From Sphingobium sp. Leaf26 (lineage in GTDB: Bacteria; Pseudomonadota; Alphaproteobacteria; Sphingomonadales; Sphingomonadaceae): a DNA stretch of 64,000 nt. Below, piece after piece: positions 23,321 through 32,074 of the stretch. The stretch lies in the NCBI RefSeq assembly GCF_001421665.1, contig NZ_LMKV01000001.1:479038-543037 (forward strand). The letters run 5' to 3'. Numbering within the stretch: the first letter of the stretch is position 1; every line of letters starts with the position of its first letter. Position numbers and translations under genes: made by a program. The notes under the pieces were generated by a model. The model was not told the origin of the DNA. It saw only the letters and a program-made list of their open reading frames with translations, and did not search any database.

Positions 23321-25366
23321 ATGCCGCGTATTCCTCAATATGGCGGCCCGACCGCCGGACCCGTTCAGACCACCAGCGCCCGCTTCCGCCCGGCCGATAA
23401 CAATGGCGGCGCGGCTGCCGGCGTAGCGCGGGGCCTCCAGCAACTCGGCCGCGTCGGTGCTGATGCCGCTATGGTACAGGCGAAGATCAACGATGATCTG
23501 GCGCGCACCAATGCCGACAATCTGTATCTGAACGCCAGCACCGCGGCGAACGGCGCGGTCAACGATCTCAAGTCCAAGATGGGCAAGGGCGCGCTGGATT
23601 ACCGCCCGGACGCCGGCAAGGCGGTCGAGGATGCGCTGAACGCCACGCTGGCGCAGGCCGATCCGCACACACGTCGCTACCTTGAACCGCAACTCGCCCG
23701 CCTTCGCATGTCCGCCGATAGCGAAATGGCGAGCTACGCCGTCCAGCAAGGCCGCGTGTATCAGCAGGAGACCGGCAAGGCGAAGGTCGAGAACTCGTTC
23801 CAGATGGCCGTCGCCACCGACGATCCGGCCAAACGTGCCGGATTTATTCAGGAGGTGCGCGATCAGACCCGCGCAAATCTGGAAATGGCAGGGCTGAACG
23901 ATCCTGACATCATAGAGAATGAGGAGCGGAAGGCCGTCTCCACCGCCCATACTGCCATCGCCGGTCGTTACATGGCCGCCAAGGACTATGACCTCGCAGA
24001 CGCCTATTATCAGGCCAATCGCGGGAACATGACTGTGGGAGATCAGGCGTCACTATCGGCATCACTGGCCGGACCGATGATGAAGCGCTGGGCGGAAACG
24101 CAATTCACCGCCCTAACCTCCCTGCCCTCCATCGGCGCAGAGCCAGGCAAGGGCGGCAGTGGTAACCCGGTTGCCGATGGTGGCGCGGCGATCAAAGGCC
24201 TGTTTCCCGGCGCGGTAATCACATCGACCTACCGCGCGCCCGACCATCCGCTATCGAAGGCCAATCCCAAATCCTGGCACACGAAGAGCCATGCGGCAGT
24301 CGATGTGAAGCCGATCGCGGGCATGTCGTTCGACCAGTATGTGAAGCAGGTCGAGGGTGCGGGATATACCGTCCTCGAAGCTATCAATGAGGTCGGTGCC
24401 GGCCGGTCCAAACATGCGACCGGCGACCATTGGCATATCGTGCTGGGCAAGGGTGGCGGCGGGCCTGCCCCGTCGGCGAAGCGCTGGGATCTCGAAGCGA
24501 CCACGCAAAGCATCTATGCGCGGGCCGAGAAAGAGGGTTGGTCACCGGAGCAGCGCGATGCCGTTCTCGATGTCGCAAAAGGCCACATCGGGCTAGCCGA
24601 TCAAATGAGGCAGCGGAAAGAGGAGGATGCCTCAGATGCTGCACTGAAATGGGTGCTGACCAAAGGTGACAGTTTCACCGATCTATCGCAGATGCCTGCT
24701 TCCATTCGCAATAGTCTATCGCCTGAAGCGCAAACCACCTTTACGACGCGCGCAAAGGCGAACTCTACCGGTGGCGGCGTGAAGAGTGATTCGATTTACG
24801 CGATGCGCCTGCATGCAATCCAGCACGGGAAACCCGACGAATTTCTGAACCTTGATCTGACGGAGTATGTCAACAAGGTCACAAGCGCCGAGTTGGACGC
24901 AGCGGTGACGGACCAGGCCAGATTGCGTGGGCCTGGTGGCGACAAGATCCTCCAGTCTCGGTCTGCTGTGTCAACGGCCATCGGCGTCTACACCGATCGA
25001 GACCCGGCCATGGCGAAGCTGCTGGACAAGAAGAAAGAGCCTGCCGCTTTTGCACGGGTTGCGCAGGATATGGAGCGGTACATCACCTCCATCACAGGCG
25101 GCAAACGCGAGCCTACGGGCGCGGAAATGGACGCAGCGTGGCGGCGCGCCATCATGCCCGTGGCCACTCCGGGCGGCTGGTTCGGCAGCAAAAAAGATGT
25201 TCCGCGTTTCAAGGTTGACGGAACGTATCAGGTGACCGTCCCCATCGCGGTGCGAGAGCGCATCATCCGAACATGGCGCGATAAACATGGCGGACAGATG
25301 CCGCCTGATGGCGTGATCGGCGACCTCTATATCCAAGGCAAAGGCCGTCCGGGGTTTTGGGAATGA
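23321..25366 (+). CDS. Ejection protein with peptidase M15-like domain
   Basis: 681 residues in the gp15 position. The N-terminal 280 residues are helical. Residues about 300-390 look like a D,D-peptidase (M15) fold: ITSTYRAPDHP, SWHTKSHAAVDVKP and GDHWHIVLG supply the expected His, Asp and His zinc ligands. It would cut peptidoglycan cross-links so the ejected tube can cross the periplasm. The C-terminal 290 residues are helical and polar. It is coupled to the next gene by an ATGA overlap. Confidence 0.75.
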   Translation: MPRIPQYGGPTAGPVQTTSARFRPADNNGGAAAGVARGLQQLGRVGADAAMVQAKINDDLARTNADNLYLNASTAANGAVNDLKSKMGKGALDYRPDAGKAVEDALNATLAQADPHTRRYLEPQLARLRMSADSEMASYAVQQGRVYQQETGKAKVENSFQMAVATDDPAKRAGFIQEVRDQTRANLEMAGLNDPDIIENEERKAVSTAHTAIAGRYMAAKDYDLADAYYQANRGNMTVGDQASLSASLAGPMMKRWAETQFTALTSLPSIGAEPGKGGSGNPVADGGAAIKGLFPGAVITSTYRAPDHPLSKANPKSWHTKSHAAVDVKPIAGMSFDQYVKQVEGAGYTVLEAINEVGAGRSKHATGDHWHIVLGKGGGGPAPSAKRWDLEATTQSIYARAEKEGWSPEQRDAVLDVAKGHIGLADQMRQRKEEDASDAALKWVLTKGDSFTDLSQMPASIRNSLSPEAQTTFTTRAKANSTGGGVKSDSIYAMRLHAIQHGKPDEFLNLDLTEYVNKVTSAELDAAVTDQARLRGPGGDKILQSRSAVSTAIGVYTDRDPAMAKLLDKKKEPAAFARVAQDMERYITSITGGKREPTGAEMDAAWRRAIMPVATPGGWFGSKKDVPRFKVDGTYQVTVPIAVRERIIRTWRDKHGGQMPPDGVIGDLYIQGKGRPGFWE

Positions 25367-28300
25367 ATGACCTTACATCGTCGTTGATGGGCGCACCCCT
25401 GCCGGGCAGCAACGCTCGTCCGGCCGACACTGATCCTCTCGCGGAAATGATCCAAACCCGGCGCGATGCGGCTATATCGCGCCGCATTCAGGATGCGAAT
25501 GCGGAGCAGGCGGCGCGGGTTTCCCAGCTCGCCCGCGAACTCGACTATCCCGAAACGCTCGTTTCAGCGGACCTGCCTGCATTCGAAGCAAGGGCGAAAT
25601 CCTATCGCGCCCAAGGCGTGATAGCTCAGTACCCGGCGATCGGGGCATGGTCCGCCAAGGGCAGCAACGCGGACATCGCTGCCGACGATTATGACAAGCT
25701 CGGCCTATTCGGCAAAGCCTTCTATGGACTGAAAAATGTCGGCGGCACGCTCGCTGCTGCCGGCTACCAGGCGCTTGGCGGTTTTTATGGCACCATAGGG
25801 GGCGTCGCCGAAAATCTCGCATCCATTAGCCCGGAGACAAGCGCACTATTCCAGCCGCTCGCGGATTATAGCCTAGGAATTCAGAAGGCCGATAAAAAAG
25901 CTGCTGATGCAGCTCGCCCGCAGATCGACAACTGGGTCGTGCAAAACCTAATGGTAGGCCTAGAGAGCGTGCCCGTTTCGTTGGCGGCCATCGGTGCGAG
26001 CTTTGTGGGCTCTCCAGCGGCTGGCGCTGCTATCATGGGCACAACGGTCGGAGGCAATGAATATGCTACCGCGCGCGACGCTGGGCTCTCTCCCAACCGC
26101 TCTCTTGTATATGGCGCGTCTCAGGGTCTCGTTGAATATGTCACGGAAAAAATTCCGGTATCTCGCCTCGTCGGCGATCTCGCCTCGAAGTCTCCTTTAG
26201 GCAAAACATTGTTGCGCCAGCTGGTGGCGGAAATTCCAGGCGAGCAAGCTGCTACGTTCTTGCAGGATCTGAACGAGTGGGCGACAATTAATCCTGATAA
26301 GACCCTCGCGCAGTTCGTGTCGGAACGGCCTATTCGTGCAGCCGAAACACTTGTTTCCACGGTCGGTGGCGTAGGTGCGACCACCGGCGTAACGCTTGCG
26401 GCCGCGCGAACCGTGCGTATCGCGGCCGACATGGTGGACCAGCGTCGACAAGCTGCTGAAGCGCGGGCGTCGGGCCAGTTCCTGGATGAAATCGCCGAGG
26501 CGGTGGCCCAGTCCAAAACCGCGCAGCGCTCACCCGACGCGATCGCCGACCTTGTCCAGCAGCTGGGCGAGGATGGCGGCGTCGATCAGGTTTATCTGCC
26601 GGCAGAGGCCGTGCGATCCTATATGCAATCGGACAGCTATGCCGGCGATCTCGATGGGTGGCGGGTCCAGATCGATGAGGCGGAAGCGACGGGTGGCGAC
26701 CTCGTCCTGCCTGTGGGCGAGCTGACGCGCCTCGCCACGACGCCCGGCTGGGAATCGCTCAAGAGCGACATTCGCCTGTCGGCCGGCGGCATGTCCATGC
26801 GCGAGGCGGAGGCGTTCAACGGCGCCTGGACCGACGCCATGGAGGAGCTGTCCGAGAGCATCGCGCAGGAGGCGGAGCAGGGCCGCGCCGCCGCCGCGCC
26901 GCGCGAGCAGCTGCTCCAGTCCATCACCGAGAAGCTGTCCGCGGCCGGCATGTCGCCGTCCATGGCGCGGCAGAACGCCGAATTCCTGACCCAGCGCGCT
27001 GTCACCCGCGCGCTGCGCATGGGCCGCGACCTCGCCGGCACCGAATATGACGGGCTGGAGGTGCGGCAGATGCTGCCTGCCAATATCGCGGCCGCACAGA
27101 AGGCGGACCAGCTCGACGTCACCATAAGCGTGATGAAGGGCAAGAAGGATGCCCGTCAAAGTCTTGGCCCCTCACTCATGGACTTTATCGCCAAAGGTGG
27201 CGGGATTACGGACAAGGCCGGCGACAGTCTGGGCGGCGACCTCAAGGCGATGGGCGCTGATGCTTGGCATAAAGGCAAGCCCGGTCGCAGGCGGCTGATC
27301 CGTGATAATAGCGCTGAAGGGCAAGTCTCGATGCTCGACAGCGGCGGCCTTGGCGTGAATGAATATAGCGCCGATGCCTGGGCGCAGCGCGCATGGGAGG
27401 CGGGCTACTTCCCTGAGTTCGAACAGCGCCCGACGGCGAACGATCTTCTCGACGCCATAGCTGAAGGCGTCGCGGGCCGCGATCGGCACTTGATCGCCCG
27501 CGAAAAATCCCTGCGCGACGCGGCGGAAGAGTTGCGCGCTCTGCTCGAAAACCGTGGCGTCGATCCCGACCAAGCCAGCCGGCAAGACATTCGGGCGGCT
27601 GTGGATGCCTATGCCGCCGAGCAAGCGGAGGGTTTCGGCTTCGACCAGAGCATGTCCGATCCCGTAGCGACGTTGACGGGCGAGGAAATCGCACCCCTCG
27701 ATGCCGAGACGTCGGACCTTCGCAAAGCGGCGCGCGCCTGGTTCAACGAAAACCTGAAAGGCACGATCGTCAGCAATGAGCAGGTTGGAGAGGTGCAATT
27801 CACGAAGGCCGGCATCAACAAGGCCATATCGTCCAGCGCCAATCCGACGAAACTGCGCCTGTTCCCAGCACTGTCGGCGCTAATCGAAAAAGGGCAGGTT
27901 GTCCGCGAGGCCCCTGTATCTGACCCCACGGCAAAGCCGAACGTTCGCCGCTATCTATGGCTGGAGGGCGCCGTCGATCTAGACGGCGAAATCCACCGTG
28001 TCAGCGTAAACCTTGAAGAGCGGACCGACGGGCGAATCTATTACAATCACACTTTGCCGGATCAGTATTATTTTCAGGAAGAGGCCCGGAGCGACGATCC
28101 TTCCAAAGCAGGCGGTTCCGACGTTGAGGCTGGGCCTCTGAACTCCAACGGGCGTTCCGGCCCTGCAAATCGTCGCTCCGATGCTGGTATAACCGAAAGC
28201 GGCGATGCCATCAATATGGCCTTTAACGCTGGCGGCAAGCAGCCGCGCGGCCGCATCCTCTTCCCCGGCGGGCAGAGCGCCAGCGCCATCATCGAGCTGT

Positions 28301-31300
28301 ACCAGACTCAGAACCCGTCCACCTTCCTCCACGAGTCGGGGCACCTCTGGCTGGAGGAACTGCGCGAGGATGCTGCCGACACCGACGCGCCGCAGCAGGT
28401 GCGTGACGACTGGCAGATTGTGCAGGACTGGTTCGCCGCCAACGGCCATCCGCTGGAAGGCGGGAATATCCCTGTCGATGCGCACGAGCTCTGGGCGCGC
28501 GGCGTCGAGCGCTACCTGATGGAGGGCAAGGCCCCCTCGCCCGGCCTGCAACGCCTGTTCCAGACGTTCAAAGCGTGGATGATCTCGCTCTACAACAGCG
28601 TCGCCCGCCTCGACACGCCGATCAGCGACGAGGTTCGCGGTGTGATGGATCGCCTTATCGCCTCCGACGAGGAGCTGGCCGACGCGATCGCCGCGCAGCA
28701 TCTGGAAGCGCTGTTCCCGACCAAGCCCGCATCGATGACGGATGCCGAATATCAGGCCTACCAGAACCTCGCCGCCACCGCGCGCGATCAGGCGCAGAGC
28801 CGGATGCTCGCCAAGACGATGAACGCAGTGAAGCGCCGCGTCACCAAGGAATGGCGGGAGCGCGAGGAGGAGGTGCGCCAGGACGTCAGCGAGCGCATCG
28901 ACGCCCTCCCCGAATTCCGCGCGCTGCGCATGGCGCGGGAGACGCCGCTCGATAGCCAGTGGATCAAGGATACGCTGGGTGAAGACGCCACGGCCATGCT
29001 GCCAAAGGACTTCAAGCGGCTGCATAAGGAGGGCGGCGTCAACCCGGACGAGGTTGCCGAGCTGGCGGGGTTCCGCACCGGCGATGAAATGGTCCGCGCC
29101 TTGATGGGCATCGAGATCCGCCGGCGTGAAATGCGCGAGGCGGGCGACAAGCGCTCGGTGCGCAAGGCGCTGATCGATCAGGAGGTCGAGGGCCTGATGC
29201 TGGAGCGATTCGGCGATCCGTTCACAGACGGCAGCATCGAACAGGAAGCGCTTGCCGCTGCGCAGTCCGACGAGCTGGGTGCGGTGATGGGTGCGGAGCT
29301 GCGCGTGCTCGGTCGCATGACCGGCCAGAGGCCTACCCCCTATAATGTGGCGAAAAACTGGGCGGAGCGTCAGATTACCGACGGCCGGGTCCGCGACGTC
29401 GCCAGCCGATCGGCGATCATCCGCTATGAGCGCGCCGCCGCGAAGGCCGGCCGGGCTGCCATGGATGCCGTCATCGCGAAGGATCATGAGGAAGCGTTCC
29501 GCCAGAAACAGAGCCAGATGCTCAACAATGCTCTGGTGGCCGCCGCCCGCCGCGGGGCCGATCAGGTCGATGAGGCGGTCAAGCGGCTGGAGAAATGGGC
29601 CAAGCGCCGGACCGTGAAGGGCGTCGACCAAGATTATCTGGAGCGCGCGCAACTGCTGCTCGAACAGGTCGAGATGAAGGAGCGCACCCAGCGCTCGCTC
29701 AACCGACAGGAAAGTTTCGAGGCCTGGGCGGCACAGCGCCAGGCGGAGGGCTATGACGTCGTCGTGCCGCCTTCCTTCGCCGAATCGATCGGCCGGACGC
29801 ACTGGACGCGGCTCAAGGTCGGGCAGTTGCTGGCGCTCAATGACGCCGTCGTCCAGATCATCCACCTCGGCCGGCACAAGCAGTCGTTGCTCGATGCGAA
29901 GGAAGAGCGCGATTATAAGGCGGTGGTGTCCGATGCGGTCAACCAGATCGAGGGCGCGATCTCCACTGGCGACCTGAAGGCGATCCCGGAAGATCGCACC
30001 TTCCTGGAGCCGGGCTTCTTCAGCCGGGCCAAGAGTTCCATCCTGTCGATCGACGCCTCGCTGCTCAAGATGGAAACCGTGTTCGACTGGCTCGATGGCG
30101 GCAAGTTCGGGATGTTCAAGCGCGTGGTGTTTCAGCGCATCGTCGACGCGCAGGAGCGCCGGCGCAAAATGACGCGCGCCATGGTGACCGCGCTGGAGCA
30201 GGCGCAGGCGGAGGTGCCGAAGGAGGTGCGCAAGCGCTGGGGCCAGAAGATATCCCTGCCCTTCATCGATCCGCGCGACGGCCGCCAGGCGGTGATGACG
30301 CGCGATCAGCTTATCTCCATGGCGCTGAACCTCGGGAACGAGGGCAATGCGGAAAAGCTGGCTGGCGGGTACGGCTGGGGCGAGCAGGCCATGCTCGATA
30401 TGCTCAATCAGGAGCTGACCCCGGCCGAATGGACCTATGTCCAGAAGGTCTGGGACATCGTTGATACGCTGTGGCCGGACATCGCCGCGCTGGAACGCCG
30501 TATCAATGGCGTCGAGCCGGACAAGGTCGAGGCTCGGGAGGTGCAGACGAACGCCGGCACGCTGCGCGGCGGATACTTCCCGGTCGTTTATGACACGTCG
30601 CGCGATCTGCGCGTGGAGAAGCTGACGGCCATCGATGCCGATCAGCTATTCGGCAACGGCTATAAGCGCTCCAGCACGCGGGCCGGCTCGACGAACGAGC
30701 GCACCGAGGTGCGGGACATGCCGATCCTGCTCTCGCCTTCGGTGCTGTCGCGCCATATCACCGAGGTCGTGCATGACATCACGCATCGCGAGGCGATGAT
30801 GGACACGCACAAATTCCTGAACGATCCGCGCATCGTCACGGCGGTGCGCAGCGTGATGGGCGAAGAGATCCAGAAGCAGTTCAACCCGTGGCTGCATCAT
30901 ATCTCCAACGAGCTGGCCTATGAAGCGCAGGGCCTCGGCGGTTTCGAGCGGGCGCTCAAGACGTTGCGCGTGAATGCCACCTTCACCGGCCTCGCGTTCC
31001 GCTGGTCGACCGTCGCCATGCAGCTATCCGGCTTCGTGCAGACGGCGGAGGTGGTCGGCCCGGCCGCGATGGCGAAGGGTGTGTTCGCCTATGGCCAGCA
31101 TCCGATCGAGGCCTTCAGCTTCGTGCTGGAGCGCAGTCAGGAGGTCGCCTCCCGCATGGACACGATGGACCGCGACATGCGCGACATGCTGAGCAACGAC
31201 AGCGGCCTGGGCAAGACGGTATCCGACATCCGCGCGACCGGCTTCATGGCGATCGGTGCGGTCGATCGCTTCGTGTCCGTGGTGTCGTGGATGGGGGCCT

Positions 31301-32007
31301 ATAATAAATCGCTGGAAACCGGCGCGGCCGAGGATGTGGCGATCGCCTATGCCGACGAGGTTATCCGCAAATCGCAGGGCTCGGGCGCAGCAAAGGATCT
31401 GGCCGCCATCATGCGCGGCAAGGGTGCGGCCGGCGAGGCGATGAAGATGATCACGCCTTTCTACAGCTTCATGAGCGCCTATTACCAGCGCCAGCGCAAT
31501 TTTGCGCGCGACACCGGCAAGGCTTTCAGAAAGCGTGACGCGGCGGCCATCCCCGGTCTGGTGACGCGATTCCTGTTGCTCTACGTCTTCCCCGCCCTCG
31601 CCGCCGAATGGCTCGCCGGTCGCTGGCCTGATGACGACGACGAGGAAGGCTTCACCCAGTGGGCGCTCAAGACGATGAGCCTTAACGCCCTCGGGCCTCT
31701 GCCGGTCGTGCGCGATCTCGCCAACGTCGCGGTGAAGGGCTTTGACAGCAGTGTGTCCTCGGTCGACCGCTTCGTCTCGACGGCGTCGCGCACGATCAAG
31801 GATATGAAGCGCATAGCGGACGGCGAGGACACCAAGCGCGCGACCCGCAACGCCATGGAGGTGGCGGGCTATTTTGGCGCGCCGACGTCGGGCCAGATGG
31901 CCGCGACCAGCCAGTTCCTCGTCGACGTCTATTCGGGCGATCAGGATCCGGAAGGTTTCTCGCAATGGTGGGAGGGGCTGACGAAGGGCAAGATAAAGGA
32001 CGATTAG
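25363..32007 (+). CDS. Giant ejection/polyvalent protein, 2,214 aa
   Basis: Start ATG at 25363 (ATGA overlap). Occupies the T7 gp16 position but is much longer than T7 gp16 (about 1,300). Hydrophobic glycine-rich stretches at about residues 120-160 and 200-240 could insert in membrane. Residues about 780-880 (DLRKAARAWFNENL, TKLRLFPALSALIEKG, RYLWLEGAVDLDGEIHRVSV) resemble polyvalent-protein-associated nuclease-like domains. HESGH at 990-994 is a zincin-type motif. Long charged helices fill 1,100-1,900, then a C-terminal membrane-like segment (FLLLYVFPALAAEWLAG). A multi-enzyme virion protein ejected into the host; the enzymatic roles are inferred. Confidence 0.75.
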   Translation: MNDLTSSLMGAPLPGSNARPADTDPLAEMIQTRRDAAISRRIQDANAEQAARVSQLARELDYPETLVSADLPAFEARAKSYRAQGVIAQYPAIGAWSAKGSNADIAADDYDKLGLFGKAFYGLKNVGGTLAAAGYQALGGFYGTIGGVAENLASISPETSALFQPLADYSLGIQKADKKAADAARPQIDNWVVQNLMVGLESVPVSLAAIGASFVGSPAAGAAIMGTTVGGNEYATARDAGLSPNRSLVYGASQGLVEYVTEKIPVSRLVGDLASKSPLGKTLLRQLVAEIPGEQAATFLQDLNEWATINPDKTLAQFVSERPIRAAETLVSTVGGVGATTGVTLAAARTVRIAADMVDQRRQAAEARASGQFLDEIAEAVAQSKTAQRSPDAIADLVQQLGEDGGVDQVYLPAEAVRSYMQSDSYAGDLDGWRVQIDEAEATGGDLVLPVGELTRLATTPGWESLKSDIRLSAGGMSMREAEAFNGAWTDAMEELSESIAQEAEQGRAAAAPREQLLQSITEKLSAAGMSPSMARQNAEFLTQRAVTRALRMGRDLAGTEYDGLEVRQMLPANIAAAQKADQLDVTISVMKGKKDARQSLGPSLMDFIAKGGGITDKAGDSLGGDLKAMGADAWHKGKPGRRRLIRDNSAEGQVSMLDSGGLGVNEYSADAWAQRAWEAGYFPEFEQRPTANDLLDAIAEGVAGRDRHLIAREKSLRDAAEELRALLENRGVDPDQASRQDIRAAVDAYAAEQAEGFGFDQSMSDPVATLTGEEIAPLDAETSDLRKAARAWFNENLKGTIVSNEQVGEVQFTKAGINKAISSSANPTKLRLFPALSALIEKGQVVREAPVSDPTAKPNVRRYLWLEGAVDLDGEIHRVSVNLEERTDGRIYYNHTLPDQYYFQEEARSDDPSKAGGSDVEAGPLNSNGRSGPANRRSDAGITESGDAINMAFNAGGKQPRGRILFPGGQSASAIIELYQTQNPSTFLHESGHLWLEELREDAADTDAPQQVRDDWQIVQDWFAANGHPLEGGNIPVDAHELWARGVERYLMEGKAPSPGLQRLFQTFKAWMISLYNSVARLDTPISDEVRGVMDRLIASDEELADAIAAQHLEALFPTKPASMTDAEYQAYQNLAATARDQAQSRMLAKTMNAVKRRVTKEWREREEEVRQDVSERIDALPEFRALRMARETPLDSQWIKDTLGEDATAMLPKDFKRLHKEGGVNPDEVAELAGFRTGDEMVRALMGIEIRRREMREAGDKRSVRKALIDQEVEGLMLERFGDPFTDGSIEQEALAAAQSDELGAVMGAELRVLGRMTGQRPTPYNVAKNWAERQITDGRVRDVASRSAIIRYERAAAKAGRAAMDAVIAKDHEEAFRQKQSQMLNNALVAAARRGADQVDEAVKRLEKWAKRRTVKGVDQDYLERAQLLLEQVEMKERTQRSLNRQESFEAWAAQRQAEGYDVVVPPSFAESIGRTHWTRLKVGQLLALNDAVVQIIHLGRHKQSLLDAKEERDYKAVVSDAVNQIEGAISTGDLKAIPEDRTFLEPGFFSRAKSSILSIDASLLKMETVFDWLDGGKFGMFKRVVFQRIVDAQERRRKMTRAMVTALEQAQAEVPKEVRKRWGQKISLPFIDPRDGRQAVMTRDQLISMALNLGNEGNAEKLAGGYGWGEQAMLDMLNQELTPAEWTYVQKVWDIVDTLWPDIAALERRINGVEPDKVEAREVQTNAGTLRGGYFPVVYDTSRDLRVEKLTAIDADQLFGNGYKRSSTRAGSTNERTEVRDMPILLSPSVLSRHITEVVHDITHREAMMDTHKFLNDPRIVTAVRSVMGEEIQKQFNPWLHHISNELAYEAQGLGGFERALKTLRVNATFTGLAFRWSTVAMQLSGFVQTAEVVGPAAMAKGVFAYGQHPIEAFSFVLERSQEVASRMDTMDRDMRDMLSNDSGLGKTVSDIRATGFMAIGAVDRFVSVVSWMGAYNKSLETGAAEDVAIAYADEVIRKSQGSGAAKDLAAIMRGKGAAGEAMKMITPFYSFMSAYYQRQRNFARDTGKAFRKRDAAAIPGLVTRFLLLYVFPALAAEWLAGRWPDDDDEEGFTQWALKTMSLNALGPLPVVRDLANVAVKGFDSSVSSVDRFVSTASRTIKDMKRIADGEDTKRATRNAMEVAGYFGAPTSGQMAATSQFLVDVYSGDQDPEGFSQWWEGLTKGKIKDD

Positions 32008-32012
32008 CGCCC

Positions 32013-32042
32013 GTCGATTCAAAGCCTGACCGCAGGGCCATA
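32013..32042 (+). promoter_or_regulatory. Late promoter-like repeat 7
   Basis: GTCGATTCAA at 32013-32022, 15 bases, then CCATA (32038-32042). Located between the ejection genes and the tailspike genes. Confidence 0.7.
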
Positions 32043-32074
32043 CTCCCCTTGCCATCCGCTCGGGAGTCAAGCGC

